Numbered from the stretch's first letter, positions 1-9,346 are shown. The stretch: DNA of 64,000 nt from Phaeobacter bryozoorum (GCF_041893525.1 NZ_CP169068.1); one strand, 5' to 3'. Numbers and translations are program-made. Notes: generated by a model from the sequence alone, not told the origin.

Positions 1-672
1 CTCGGCAAAATTTGCGAAGGAGATGATTGGAACCGGGTTCATCTGACCGTCGATGACACCTGTTTGCAGGCCCGAGTAGACCTCGCCCCAGGACAGTGGA
101 TAGGCTTCGGCACCAAGCGATTGCATGATTTTCTGGTGCGATGGCAGCGTCATGGTGCGCACCCGAATGCCGTCAAAATCCTCGAGATTGGCAATCGGTC
201 GTTTTGAGTTGGTGACAGCGAAGAATCCGCCGGTGTCCGGGAAGCCGAGGACGACGACGCCGGGAAGTTCTGCTTCGATATCGGCTTTCAGCGCCTCACC
301 AAAGGGACCGTCGAACACCGCATATGTGGACGCGTTACCCGTAAATGCGAAGGGCAGGTTCAGAATGTCGATGCGCGGATAATAGCTGGCCAGCGCACCA
401 GTCGATGTCAGTGTCGCCTGGATGATACCGTCCTGCAGCTGCTGCACGTGCTCGGCGGCAGATCCGAGCTGGTTGGACCCAAAAACTTCGACGGTCACCG
501 CGCCATTGGTATCGGCGGCGACGAGGTTCGAAAACACGGCGGTACAGGCATGTGCCGGGTTTTCGAATGGGTCGGTTTTATTGTCATGGCCGAAGCGGAT
601 GACGCTTTCTGCGCTGGCAGCATTTGCCGTCGTAATGGCCGCGACGGCCAGTCCCGCGAAAAGAGATTTCAT
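1..672 (-). CDS. dctP: TRAP transporter substrate-binding protein DctP (partial)
   Basis: Periplasmic solute receptor of a tripartite ATP-independent transporter. The ATG at 672 follows a GGAGG ribosome site, and the gene runs off the left edge, so only the first 224 residues are present. The N-terminus is a typical cleavable signal peptide ending near ANAASA. The mature part has the DctP signature: FGHDN near the start, later an R-V-R-T-M segment (the ligand-contact Arg region) and the family block LQTGVIDGQMNP. It lies about 40 bp downstream of dctM and the order is dctQ-dctM-dctP. The substrate cannot be read from the sequence. The RpiR/SIS regulator next door hints at a sugar acid or amino sugar, which is inference. 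Confidence 0.9.
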   Translation of the reverse strand, partial: MKSLFAGLAVAAITTANAASAESVIRFGHDNKTDPFENPAHACTAVFSNLVAADTNGAVTVEVFGSNQLGSAAEHVQQLQDGIIQATLTSTGALASYYPRIDILNLPFAFTGNASTYAVFDGPFGEALKADIEAELPGVVVLGFPDTGGFFAVTNSKRPIANLEDFDGIRVRTMTLPSHQKIMQSLGAEAYPLSWGEVYSGLQTGVIDGQMNPVPIISFANFAE

Positions 673-709
673 TTTTTCCTCCAGTTGGTTCTTGGTTGGT
701 TGGATCGTC

Positions 710-1993
710 TTATTGGGCGTAGCCAAGCGCTCTGGGCAGCCACAGGGCCGCGTCCTCCCAGAAGGCAAAGGCGAACAGGATGCCGATTTCCGCGATCAGA
801 AACGGAAGGAGCTTGATCGAAATTCTCTCCAGTTTTTCACCGGTGACAGACGACAGAACGAAGAGGCAGGCCCCCACCGGAGGCGTCATCAGCGAGATGT
901 TGAGGGCGAGAACAAAGATGATCCCAGCGTGGATCGGCTCTAGGCCGACGCTTTCGGTCAAAGGCACCAGAACAGGTGCCAGGATGATGAGAATGGCGGT
1001 GATATCCATCACCATGCCGATGAGCAGAAGCAGGCCGATAATGATGGCGATGACCATGTAGCGGTTGTCAGAGAGGCTCAGCACGGTATTGGCAATCAAC
1101 TGGGGGATACGTTCGAAACTCATCCACCAGCCAAGAATGCCTGCGAAGGCGATAATGACAAAGATAACGCCCATGATGCGCGCGGTGCGCACAAGCATCA
1201 TGTAAAAGCTCTTGAAGGTCAGCGTCCGGTAAACAAAAACGCCGATGAACAGCGCATAGGCCACCGCGATAGAGGCCGCTTCGGTTGGCGTGACGACACC
1301 GCCCAGAATACCGCCCAGAATGATAACCGGCATCGCCAACGCCGTAAGCGAGGACAGGAATGTCTCCCAGATTTCTCGCAGGGTGGCGCCGCGGATGGCT
1401 TTCGGCAGGTTTTCGCGTTTGCCGCCGATGACAATCACAACCATGCAGACGAGGCAGATCACCAGCCCGGGCAGCACACCCGCCGCAAATAGTCCCGCAA
1501 TAGAGACGCCCATCAATGAGCCGTAGACCACCATGAGACCCGATGGCGGAATGGTCGGCCCGATGATTGACCCCGCAGCGGTCACGGCACAGGCGTAGTC
1601 GCGTTTGTAGCCCTCCCGGACCATGGCGGGCACAAGCGTACGTCCGAAAGCGGCGGCGTCAGCCGTGGCCGATCCGGTCAGCCCGGCAAAAAACACCGAC
1701 GCCAGCATGTTGGTATGTGCCAAACCGCCACGGAACCGCCCGACCAGAACCTGCGCGAGTTTGACAAGGCGGCTGGTGATCCCGATGTCATTCATGATCT
1801 CGCCGGCCAGAATGAAGAACGGCATGGCAAGAAACGGAAAGATGTTGAGACCGTTGAAGATCTTGCTCGGCCCAACCGCGAGAAAGTTTCCGCCCCCCAT
1901 CTCGATAAGGCCGACAACCCCGGCAAGACCGATAGCAAAACCAATGGGCATGCCAAACAATACGAGAACGACAAATGCGGCGGCAACGATCAT
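710..1993 (-). CDS. dctM: TRAP transporter large permease DctM
   Basis: Large membrane subunit, which carries the sodium-driven transport step in TRAP systems. The 427 residues are almost entirely hydrophobic segments (about 12 predicted helices), the usual length for the family. Family-like stretches include FFILAGEIMNDIGIT, ASVFFAGLTGSATADAAA and GSIIGPTIPPSG. The start is the ATG at 1993, one base after the dctQ stop and behind a GAGGAG site inside the dctQ end. A longer upstream reading frame lies within dctQ and is not used. It is co-transcribed with dctQ and dctP. Confidence 0.93.
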   Translation of the reverse strand: MIVAAAFVVLVLFGMPIGFAIGLAGVVGLIEMGGGNFLAVGPSKIFNGLNIFPFLAMPFFILAGEIMNDIGITSRLVKLAQVLVGRFRGGLAHTNMLASVFFAGLTGSATADAAAFGRTLVPAMVREGYKRDYACAVTAAGSIIGPTIPPSGLMVVYGSLMGVSIAGLFAAGVLPGLVICLVCMVVIVIGGKRENLPKAIRGATLREIWETFLSSLTALAMPVIILGGILGGVVTPTEAASIAVAYALFIGVFVYRTLTFKSFYMMLVRTARIMGVIFVIIAFAGILGWWMSFERIPQLIANTVLSLSDNRYMVIAIIIGLLLLIGMVMDITAILIILAPVLVPLTESVGLEPIHAGIIFVLALNISLMTPPVGACLFVLSSVTGEKLERISIKLLPFLIAEIGILFAFAFWEDAALWLPRALGYAQ

Positions 1994-1994
1994 G

Positions 1995-2516
1995 CTATCG
2001 CTCCTCAGCCTGGCCGGGATCCATGACCGGCGGGCGGTCGACATAGGTGCCCAGATCACGCACCAGGACGAGCAGGATCTGCACACAACAGATGGCGGCA
2101 GCGGCGGGGATTGCGGCGTAGAACGGGGCCAGGCTCATCCCGAATATCATCGCGTCACGCGGGGCCCCGCTCATCGCGAAGCCGACGCCGTAATAGGCGA
2201 CGTAGAGAAACAGCAGCAGCGTCAGAACATCCATCAGTATCAAAAGCGCCTGACGCATCCGGACCGGAATGGCATGGATAAATGCGGTCAGCCCGATGTG
2301 TTCGCGGCGTGAGATGCCGGAGGACACTGCAAGCATCGCGGCCCAGATCATGAGATATCGGGCGATCACTTCGGGCCAGGGGAGCTGCCAGTGAAAGTAG
2401 TAGCGGTCCATAACGCCCAGCCAGACATCCAGCACCAGGGCCAGCATCAATGCCGCGACAATCGCTTCGATCACCGCATTGATTTTCGCGCTTGTCTGCG
2501 CAAACGCCTGTCGCAT
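1995..2516 (-). CDS. dctQ: TRAP transporter small permease DctQ
   Basis: Small membrane subunit of the TRAP transporter, with four predicted helices in about 173 residues. The motif LPWPEVIARYLMIWAAMLA, with its W-x-E-x-x-A-R-Y core, is typical of DctQ. I chose the ATG at 2516 because a GGGAGG ribosome site sits six bases upstream. Earlier ATG/TTG codons overlap that site. It is the first gene of the operon and is transcribed away from the rpiR-type regulator; the 190-bp gap between them holds the candidate operators. Confidence 0.9.
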   Translation of the reverse strand: MRQAFAQTSAKINAVIEAIVAALMLALVLDVWLGVMDRYYFHWQLPWPEVIARYLMIWAAMLAVSSGISRREHIGLTAFIHAIPVRMRQALLILMDVLTLLLFLYVAYYGVGFAMSGAPRDAMIFGMSLAPFYAAIPAAAAICCVQILLVLVRDLGTYVDRPPVMDPGQAEER

Positions 2517-2546
2517 AAACATCCCTCCCAAAAAAAAGCCGACAGC

Positions 2547-2682
2547 GTAACCGAGTTACACGATTACAAGGAAAATTGCGATTATCAAGACCAATTTGTT
2601 ACTAAGGTCCGTTATTGCTGTTAAAACCCTCGTATGGCGACCCCATCTTGCGGAAATTCTGCGCCATGTGTAACTTAGTTCC
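2547..2682. promoter_or_regulatory. Candidate operator cluster between TRAP operon and RpiR regulator
   Basis: Three related 13-bp pseudo-palindromes lie in the divergent intergenic region: GTAACCGAGTTAC at 2547-2559, GTTACTAAGGTCC at 2598-2610 and GTAACTTAGTTCC at 2670-2682. Their spacing and position between a transporter and its divergent regulator fit binding sites for the RpiR protein. That assignment is inference; only the repeats are seen. Confidence 0.4.
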
Positions 2683-2708
2683 GTTGCACCTTCTGAGGGA
2701 ACTGAAAC

Positions 2709-3644
2709 TTGAAAAGCCCCGCCAACTCGCTGCAGAACCGAGATATCCCGCCGCAAAATGCGCAGCTGAGCCCCGTTGATCTGATCTCCGTCCTACGTCG
2801 CACGGACGGTAGTTTTGCGTCGCAGGAGCAGAAGGTGGCGGATTTTGTGCTGGAGAACCTCAATACCATCAGCTCGATGACAATTGGGGATCTGGCAGAC
2901 AAATGCGGTGTCAGCAAACCCACGGTTATTCGTTTCTGTCGCAGCCTTGGTTGCGAGGGCTACCGGGATTTCAAGCTGCGGCTCGCTCAGAATGTTGCGG
3001 TCAGTGCCCAATATCTGTTCGGCGACGCAGACAATTCATCGAACTCAGGCCATTCAACGCTCGATCAGGTTCTGGGAGCGGTATTTGCCACCCTGAATGT
3101 GATGCGGCGTCAGGTTGATGTTGACCAGCTGATGCAGGCCAAAGCCGGGATTCTGGGGAAACGCCAAATTCTGTTTGCCGGAATAGGCGGTGGATCGTCC
3201 ACAGTCGCACAGGAAGCATCGAACCGGTTTTTCCGCCTTGGCATCCCGTCATTCTTTGTCAGCGACAGCTACGTCCTGCAAATGCGCGCGGCTGCGCTTG
3301 GTCCGGAAGACGTTCTGTTTCTGGTGTCGGCAAGCGGTGAAGCGGATGCAATTGTGGGGGCGGCAGAAGTCGCCAATGGATATGGCGCAACAACCATCAG
3401 CGTGACGAAACCCGAAACACGCTTGTCATTGCAGACAAAGATCTCAATTCACACCGATCTGCCCGAAGACAACGACATCTATAAGCCAACCGCATCCCGC
3501 TATGCGCATCTGGCCATCATCGACACGCTTGCCATGATGGTCGCGCAGGAACAGTCCAGTGAGACCAAGGAAAACCTGAGGCGCATTCGTGCGTCCCTGA
3601 CCGCCTACCATGGCCGGACAGGCCCGCAACCGCTTGGCGATTGA
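2709..3644 (+). CDS. RpiR family transcriptional regulator (HTH + SIS)
   Basis: Transcription factor of the RpiR/MurR family. The N-terminal HTH_6 domain (about residues 20-95) shows the family pattern DLADKCGVSKPTVIRFCRSLG followed by GYRDFKLRL. The C-terminal SIS domain (about 130-270) has GIGGGSSTVAQEA and LVSASGEADAIV, the phosphosugar-binding loops. The start is a TTG at 2709 behind GAGGGA; no better ATG exists in frame before the HTH. It is divergent from the TRAP operon and probably controls it and itself. The effector is likely a phosphorylated sugar or sugar acid (family knowledge). Confidence 0.88.
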   Translation: MKSPANSLQNRDIPPQNAQLSPVDLISVLRRTDGSFASQEQKVADFVLENLNTISSMTIGDLADKCGVSKPTVIRFCRSLGCEGYRDFKLRLAQNVAVSAQYLFGDADNSSNSGHSTLDQVLGAVFATLNVMRRQVDVDQLMQAKAGILGKRQILFAGIGGGSSTVAQEASNRFFRLGIPSFFVSDSYVLQMRAAALGPEDVLFLVSASGEADAIVGAAEVANGYGATTISVTKPETRLSLQTKISIHTDLPEDNDIYKPTASRYAHLAIIDTLAMMVAQEQSSETKENLRRIRASLTAYHGRTGPQPLGD

Positions 3645-3825
3645 CGACATTCGAGCTGATCATAGGGGCGGGCGCGAGCAAGCTCTTGCAGGCGCGAAGG
3701 GCATTGATGACCAGATAGGAGCGGCGTCGCCCGGAGGGCCGAAGAGGAAAGGCTCCCGTCGCAGGCCGAGGCAGAGTAACATCCGAATCGTTGCGGATTG
3801 CGCAGCTTGGCCGGGTGGGGATGAT

Positions 3826-4443
3826 ATGGATATCGAACAGCTAATTGCCTGTCCTGTCTGCGACGTGCTGCACCGCGACCAGGCTGTGGCGGCGCATACG
3901 GTGGCCAGATGCGCCCGATGTGGCACGGTGCTGGCGGCCCCCAGAACCGGTGCCATGACCCGGATCGCGATGTTGTCGCTGACCGCTCTGATCCTGCTGG
4001 TCGCCGCTGCCGGTTTCCCGTTTCTGGAGCTGAAGGCGCAGGGGTTGTCTCATCGGGCCTCGGTGCTGGATGCGGTCATGGCCTTCTCGCGCGGGCCGAT
4101 GGCGCCGCTGTCTCTGGCGACCGGTCTCCTGATCGTTCTGTTGCCTGCCGCACGCTTCAGCGCGCTGATCTACACCTTGGCGCCGATGGCTCTGGGCTGG
4201 CACCCTGCGCCGCGCGCTGCAGCTGTCTATCGCTGGGCGGAGAAGCTGAAACCCTGGGCGATGGCAGAGATATTCATCATCGGTGTGGCGGTGGCCCTTG
4301 TCAAAGTCTCCGGCCTGGCGCAGGTCGGGCTGGGGCCTGCGTTCTGGGCCTTTGCAGCGCTGCTGGTGGTGACAATCCTGACCGACAATTCGATTTGCAG
4401 GCTGACTGTATGGAAAACACTGAAGACGCGCAGCGCTTCCTGA
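3826..4443 (+). CDS. pqiA: Paraquat-inducible protein A, first half-size copy
   Basis: Integral membrane protein of the PqiA family, which works with MCE protein PqiB and lipoprotein PqiC in intermembrane lipid transport. It has 205 residues, about half of E. coli PqiA: one zinc-ribbon-like head (CPVC ... CARC, residues 9-37) followed by four hydrophobic helices. The motif TDNSICRLTVWK lies near the end. The ATG at 3826 was chosen because the ribbon begins directly after it. Its end overlaps the next pqiA gene by 34 bp, so the two halves are translationally coupled. E. coli carries both halves on one polypeptide. Confidence 0.85.
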   Translation: MDIEQLIACPVCDVLHRDQAVAAHTVARCARCGTVLAAPRTGAMTRIAMLSLTALILLVAAAGFPFLELKAQGLSHRASVLDAVMAFSRGPMAPLSLATGLLIVLLPAARFSALIYTLAPMALGWHPAPRAAAVYRWAEKLKPWAMAEIFIIGVAVALVKVSGLAQVGLGPAFWAFAALLVVTILTDNSICRLTVWKTLKTRSAS

Positions 4444-5045
4444 CCGCCGCTGTGGCCGGTCTGGTCGGCTGCCGCGCCTGCGGCACGGCGAACCCCGGAG
4501 GCGCGCGGTCCTGTGGCTGCTGCGGCAGCAGCCTGGAGCCTGCCGGGCCGGGTGGCCTCCAGCGTGTCTGGGCCTGGCTCGTGGCGGGGATGATCGCCTA
4601 TGTTCCCGCCAACCTATACCCGATGTTGCGGACCACCACCTTTGGTCGCAGCTCCGAGAATACACTGATTGGCGGCATAGCCGAGCTGTTCAGCCATGGC
4701 GCCTATGGGGTTGCCTTTATCGTTTTCCTTGCGAGCATCGTAATCCCGGTCGCAAAATTCCTGGCCATCGCCTATCTTGCAGTTTCGGTCCGAAGGCCCG
4801 CAGCCTTGGGCAGCCATGGTCGACTGGTGCTCTACGAGATTGTCGAATTCATCGGACGGTGGTCGATGATCGATGTTTTTGTCGTGGCGATCCTGACCGC
4901 CCTGGTCCAGCTGGATTTTGCGGCGGCCATCACGCCGGGAGTTGCAGCGGTCAGTTTTGCATTGTCGGTTGCCTTCACTATGCTGGCAGCTCAAAGTTTC
5001 GATCCGCGCCTGATCTGGAACGCGGAAAAGCGAGAATATGAATGA
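4410..5045 (+). CDS. pqiA: Paraquat-inducible protein A, second half-size copy
   Basis: Second PqiA-domain membrane protein, 211 residues. It starts with a zinc-ribbon-like CRAC ... CGCC head (about residues 21-37) and has four hydrophobic helices with the family phrases PANLYPML and FIGRWSMIDVFVV. It starts inside the end of the first copy and its last codons overlap pqiB by four bases (ATGA). The two copies together reproduce the domain order of full-length PqiA, so this looks like a natural split and not a broken gene. Confidence 0.87.
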   Translation: MENTEDAQRFLTAAVAGLVGCRACGTANPGGARSCGCCGSSLEPAGPGGLQRVWAWLVAGMIAYVPANLYPMLRTTTFGRSSENTLIGGIAELFSHGAYGVAFIVFLASIVIPVAKFLAIAYLAVSVRRPAALGSHGRLVLYEIVEFIGRWSMIDVFVVAILTALVQLDFAAAITPGVAAVSFALSVAFTMLAAQSFDPRLIWNAEKREYE

Positions 5046-7126
5046 GCACCCCTGAACCCGCCCCGATGACCATCGCTGCGCAGCGTGTCTCGCCCTGGCG
5101 GAACCTCTCTCTGGTCTGGCTGGTACCGCTGGCTGCTTTGGCCGTATCGCTTGGGGTAGCCTGGAAGGCCTATAGTGATCGCGGCGTCCTGATCCGCATC
5201 ACTTTTGAGAACGCCTCGGGCATCGTGGCCAATGAAACGACAGTGCGCTATCGCGACGTTGTTATCGGCCAGGTCGAGGATGTGGGGTTTGCCGAGGACC
5301 TGAGCAAGGTCGCCGTATGGGCGCGTATCGACAAGAAGGTTGCCCCTTATCTGGATCAGGATGCCGCCTTCTGGGTGGTGCGCCCCGAAGTCAGCGCGCG
5401 GGGGATCTCGGGTCTCAGCACGGTATTGTCCGGCGTCTACATCGAAGGCGCCTGGGACCAGGACCGGGGCAGTGCCGAAATCAGTTTTGAAGGGGCCGAC
5501 CGGCCGCCCCTTGTGCAGCCGGGCCGGGGTGGGCGGCGGATTACCCTGCGCACCAACGACGGGCGGATGATCTCCGAAGGCGCGCCGGTGCTTTTCCGCG
5601 GCATCGAGGTTGGCCGGCTGGAAAGCCCGCGTCTGACCGTCAGCGGCAACAGCATTGTTGTCGATGCCTTTATCGAGGCGCCCCATGACCAGCGGATCAA
5701 TTCGGCGACGCGTTTTTGGGATACATCCGGCTTCTCGGTTTCCATTGGCGCCAGCGGGCTGTCGCTTGATGTGGATAGCATCGCTTCGCTGGTGGCAGGC
5801 GGGATCGAGTTCGACACGGTATTCGATGGCGGCCGACCGATCAGTTCGGGCGCCGTCTTCGACATCCACCCGGATGAGGCCGCAGCCCGCCGCACGGCCT
5901 TTGCCCGTTCGCTGACGGGCGGGGTCGCGGTTTCGGTTGCCTTTGGCGAGTCGGTTGCTGGCTTGACCAGCGGCGCCGCGGTCAAACTTGGCGGGGTGAA
6001 GGTCGGCGAGGTCAGCAGTCTGAACGCCGCGATCGAGAACGGGACCGACGAGGCAGAGGTCAGGCTGATTGCCAAACTGATGCTTGAACCGTCGTTGATG
6101 GGCCTGCCGCCGGGAGCGGGCGAGACCGAAGTGCTGGATTTTCTGGAGCAGGCGACCGCAGGCGGTCTGCGGGCCAGGCTGGCTGCGGCCGGGCTGTTCA
6201 GCTCTGAGCTGATTGTTGAATTGGTCACCTTGGATGCGGCGGAGCCTGCACTCTTCAATCGCAACGCGGAGCCCTTCCCCGAATTGCCCAGTGCGCCCTC
6301 GGACCTGCCCGATTTTACCGCAACCGCAGAAGGCGCATTGGAGCGGATCAGCGAGCTGCCCGTCGAAGAGCTGATGGCGCAGGCGATCGCGACCTTGGCC
6401 AGCATTGAATCCCTGGCCTCCGCTGAGAGTACCCGGCAGGCGCCTGCGGCGGCGGTGGCCCTGCTGGATGAGACCCGGTCGCTGGTCGCGGACCCGGAGA
6501 CGCGGGCGCTGCCGGGGGAGCTGCGTGCAGCTGTGGCTGACCTTCGCGATATTCTGTCTGAGTTGCAGCAAGGCAGAGCGGTGGCCAGTTTGACAGAGGC
6601 TTTGGAGCAGGGCAGCCAGGCCGCATCCAGCCTCGCGGCGGCATCGGAGGAATTGCCGGCGCTGGTCAGCGATTTCCGCGCCCTGGCAGCCAAAGCCAAC
6701 GCATTGGAAGCCGAAGAGTTTATCCGGTCCGCCAGCCAGCTGATGCAAAGCGCTGACAGCATGATCGATTCCGATGGCGCGCGCGCGCTGCCTCCGGCCC
6801 TGACCAGCGCGCTGGATGAAATGCGCCTCACCCTGTCGGAGCTGCGCGGCGGCGGGCTGGTAAACAACGCCAATGCGACAATGGCCTCGGCCCGCAGTGC
6901 TGCCGATACCGTCGCGGCCGCAGCCGAGGGGCTGCCGGCGCTCTCAGCCCGGCTGGAACGGCTGGTCGCACAATCCGAGACCTTGATCACAGCCTATGGC
7001 GCTCGCTCGAACTTCAACTCCGAAGCGCTGGATGCGCTAAGGGAGTTCAAATCGGCCGCCCGTTCGGTCTCCCAGCTTGCCCGCAAGATTGAACGTGACC
7101 CGAATTCCCTTTTGTTTGGAAAGTAA
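5042..7126 (+). CDS. pqiB: MCE-domain lipid transport protein PqiB
   Basis: Large MCE protein (694 aa). A single N-terminal membrane anchor (about residues 22-45, LVWLVPLAALAVSLGVAW) leads into three tandem MCE domains. These begin near GVLIRITFENASGI, GRRITLRTNDGR and GGVAVSVAFGES. A long Ala/Glu/Leu-rich coiled-coil tail (about residues 420-690) follows. In E. coli, PqiB forms a stacked-ring tunnel across the periplasm for lipids. It overlaps pqiA by ATGA and is followed two bases later by pqiC. The Ala-rich coding produces long antisense frames that are not genes. Confidence 0.93.
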   Translation: MSTPEPAPMTIAAQRVSPWRNLSLVWLVPLAALAVSLGVAWKAYSDRGVLIRITFENASGIVANETTVRYRDVVIGQVEDVGFAEDLSKVAVWARIDKKVAPYLDQDAAFWVVRPEVSARGISGLSTVLSGVYIEGAWDQDRGSAEISFEGADRPPLVQPGRGGRRITLRTNDGRMISEGAPVLFRGIEVGRLESPRLTVSGNSIVVDAFIEAPHDQRINSATRFWDTSGFSVSIGASGLSLDVDSIASLVAGGIEFDTVFDGGRPISSGAVFDIHPDEAAARRTAFARSLTGGVAVSVAFGESVAGLTSGAAVKLGGVKVGEVSSLNAAIENGTDEAEVRLIAKLMLEPSLMGLPPGAGETEVLDFLEQATAGGLRARLAAAGLFSSELIVELVTLDAAEPALFNRNAEPFPELPSAPSDLPDFTATAEGALERISELPVEELMAQAIATLASIESLASAESTRQAPAAAVALLDETRSLVADPETRALPGELRAAVADLRDILSELQQGRAVASLTEALEQGSQAASSLAAASEELPALVSDFRALAAKANALEAEEFIRSASQLMQSADSMIDSDGARALPPALTSALDEMRLTLSELRGGGLVNNANATMASARSAADTVAAAAEGLPALSARLERLVAQSETLITAYGARSNFNSEALDALREFKSAARSVSQLARKIERDPNSLLFGK

Positions 7127-7127
7127 G

Positions 7128-7685
7128 ATGAAAAAAGCCGTGTTACTGACGCTGACCCTTCTTGCGATGGCAGCCTGTGCTCCGACCAATGATGCCCGGT
7201 ATCTGATCTCTGCGGCCCCGGGCGAGAAGATAGCCAATCTGCGCTCCCGTACGATTGAGGTCCGGCTGGCCTCTCTGCCGTCTTATGCGGCTGCGTCCGA
7301 TATGGTCGCCGAGGGGGAAGGCGGCGCGCTCTTTGCGCTTGGTGGTGCGCAATGGGCGGATGATCCGGCTCGCGGCATAGCCGCCGCCCTGGCCCGTGGG
7401 CTGACGGAACGCACTGGCGCCTCTGCCGCAATCGAACCCTGGCCGCTGAACACCGGCCCTGACGCCCGTCTGGATGTAAGGGTGGACCAGGCCTATGCGC
7501 GTGCTGACGGAGTATTCGAGCTGACAGGCCAGTTCGCGGTCTCCTCCCCCGAAGGCACAGTGCGGGAATTTGTTAAGCGTTTCGACATCCAGACACCCGT
7601 CAGCGGTGAAGGGCCATCCGCAACCGCCGATGCGCTCGCCCTGGCCCTGGCGGACCTCGCCCGGCAGATCTCTCTGGCAATGTAG
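7128..7685 (+). CDS. pqiC: PqiC/YmbA-like outer-membrane lipoprotein (ABC-type transport auxiliary)
   Basis: 185-residue lipoprotein. The signal peptide ends in a lipobox-like MAAC with the acylated Cys at residue 18. The mature part has the ABC_trans_aux fold pattern (ARYLISAAPG at the start, RTIEVRLASLPSYAA, then a DARLDVRVDQAYA block). In the Pqi system this subunit sits at the outer membrane and contacts the PqiB tip. The ATG at 7128 is two bases after the pqiB stop. It is the last gene of the four-gene operon. Confidence 0.85.
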   Translation: MKKAVLLTLTLLAMAACAPTNDARYLISAAPGEKIANLRSRTIEVRLASLPSYAAASDMVAEGEGGALFALGGAQWADDPARGIAAALARGLTERTGASAAIEPWPLNTGPDARLDVRVDQAYARADGVFELTGQFAVSSPEGTVREFVKRFDIQTPVSGEGPSATADALALALADLARQISLAM

Positions 7686-7882
7686 TGGCCTGCCGCGAAG
7701 GGGACGATGAAAGGGGCACTGCATCGCCCTCACAACATTGAGCTGACAGTGTCTATTCGCTGTTGGGAGACAAAGGACACCGATCAGGCCGCAGCTCACA
7801 GGGGTGTTCGGAGGCAACCCGGCCTTGCAGCAGGTTGAAGCGTGCCGGGTACACTCCGGCGACATCGGTCGGGCGCCCTTTG

Positions 7883-8905
7883 TCAGCGATTGCTGTGGTC
7901 ACCACCAATGGCGGTTTCCCCGAACCGGTTCCGATAGTCGGTTGGCAGGATGCCTAGCAGTTTCATGAAGCTGCGCCGCATTTTCTGTTCAGTCATATAT
8001 CCTGACAGCGCGGCGATTTCCTTAATGGGTTTCCTGCTGCGTTCCAGATATATTCGGGCGACTGCAAGCCGCCGCTCTTCGACGAAGCGCGAGGGGGTTT
8101 GGCCAAATTCATGTGTGAAATCGCGGTGCAGCGTCCGCTCGGTCGCACCTGCTATCTCGGCCATCCTGGACACGCTCCAGGCGGCGCTCGGGTCTTGTTC
8201 GATGAGGTTATAGAGTTCGGTTAAACGCTTGCTTGATGTCGCCTGTGCCTTGAGCGGTTCTGAGTACTGAGATTGTCCTCCCTGTCTTTGCATGAACACC
8301 ACCATTTCCCGAGCGACGCCCAAGGCAACCCGCCGTCCGTGATCCACTTCAACAAGTGAAAGGGCGAGATCAATCCCGGCCGTCACACCTGCCGAACAAT
8401 GAAATTTGCCGTCATGGGTGAAAATTTCGTCCAGATGCCAATTGACACCCGGAAACCGCGCGCGGGCCAAGTCTACCCGTTCCCAATGTGTCGTGGCCTT
8501 TCTACCGTTCAATAGCCCGGCGGAGGCGGTAAGGAGGCTACCTGAGCAGATCGAAACGAACCGCCTTACGTGAGGGTCCATTCGCGTCAGAAAACGTTGC
8601 AGGAGCGGATCATCAAGCCGTTGATCGACAACGGGGCCGCCCGGAACGATGAAGACATCCGCCTGGGTCATGGTTGCGAAGGTTCCATGAGCGCGGAGGG
8701 TCAATCCTGTGTCGGTTACAACATCCGCGCCGTCCTCGCTTACAATGGCAATGTCGTAAGCTTGCCAACCCAAGATCTTGTTTGTGGATGTGAATACCTG
8801 TGCCGGACCGGCCACGTCCATCAGAAGGACGTCGGCGAGGCCCATGATGACAACAGATTGAGGGCGCTTTGTCTGATTTTGAAGGCAGATGGTCACGTCT
8901 GACAT
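7883..8905 (-). CDS. GlxA family transcriptional regulator (DJ-1/PfpI + AraC HTH)
   Basis: 340-residue regulator. The N-terminal amidotransferase-like DJ-1/PfpI domain (about 15-190) carries the nucleophile-elbow segment SICSGSLLTASAGLL and THWE. The C-terminal AraC double HTH (about 225-325) has ATERTLHRDFTHEFGQTPSRFV and IAALSGYMTEQKMRRSF. Members of this family often respond to amines or amino-acid derivatives. It is divergent from the RidA gene with a 54-bp gap, so that gene is its likeliest target. Confidence 0.88.
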   Translation of the reverse strand: MSDVTICLQNQTKRPQSVVIMGLADVLLMDVAGPAQVFTSTNKILGWQAYDIAIVSEDGADVVTDTGLTLRAHGTFATMTQADVFIVPGGPVVDQRLDDPLLQRFLTRMDPHVRRFVSICSGSLLTASAGLLNGRKATTHWERVDLARARFPGVNWHLDEIFTHDGKFHCSAGVTAGIDLALSLVEVDHGRRVALGVAREMVVFMQRQGGQSQYSEPLKAQATSSKRLTELYNLIEQDPSAAWSVSRMAEIAGATERTLHRDFTHEFGQTPSRFVEERRLAVARIYLERSRKPIKEIAALSGYMTEQKMRRSFMKLLGILPTDYRNRFGETAIGGDHSNR

Positions 8906-8959
8906 CAGTCATGCAGCCTAGGATGCTGTCAACAGCTTCCTTTGCAGTGAGACCAGCAC

Positions 8960-9346
8960 ATGCCACGCCAATTTATCACCGACGTCCCGGGTGTCCCCAC
9001 ATCACGCTCGCCGATTTCTCAAGCGGTCGTCGTTGGGAATACCTGCCATATCTCGGGTCAATTGGCCGTATATGAGGACGGCTACCGACCCGGCAGCGCA
9101 GCCGAAGAGACTGACAGGGCTTTCGATCTGGTGTTTAAAATCGCTGCCGCAGCGGGGTTCTCTTTGGAAGAGATCGTTTATGTGGATATCGCGTTTTCTG
9201 ACATTGAACGGGATCTGGCGGAGGTAAATGAAGTCTGCCGAACGCGGTTCTCGCAGTTTCCGGCAAGGACGATCTATGAGGCTGCGCGACTGCCTTATGG
9301 TGCAAAAATCAAGATACAGGCCATCGCAATGAAAGACGGCCTGTGA
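8960..9346 (+). CDS. RidA family protein (enamine/imine deaminase-like)
   Basis: 128-residue RidA/YjgF-type protein. Canonical RidA hydrolyses reactive enamines and imines from PLP enzymes. Visible family features are GNTCHISGQLAVYEDG near residue 30, the block IVYVDIAFSDIERDLAEVNEVC, and the Arg in RFSQFPARTIYEAARLPYGAKIKIQAIA that corresponds to the substrate-binding Arg of RidA. It stands alone, divergent from a GlxA-type regulator. The specific substrate is unknown. Confidence 0.85.
   Translation: MPRQFITDVPGVPTSRSPISQAVVVGNTCHISGQLAVYEDGYRPGSAAEETDRAFDLVFKIAAAAGFSLEEIVYVDIAFSDIERDLAEVNEVCRTRFSQFPARTIYEAARLPYGAKIKIQAIAMKDGL

Noticed and set aside
4991..6990. Two long minus-strand frames (about 585 and 517 codons) opposite pqiB
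   Set aside because: They mirror the Ala/Glu-rich pqiB coding sequence, have odd composition and no family features.
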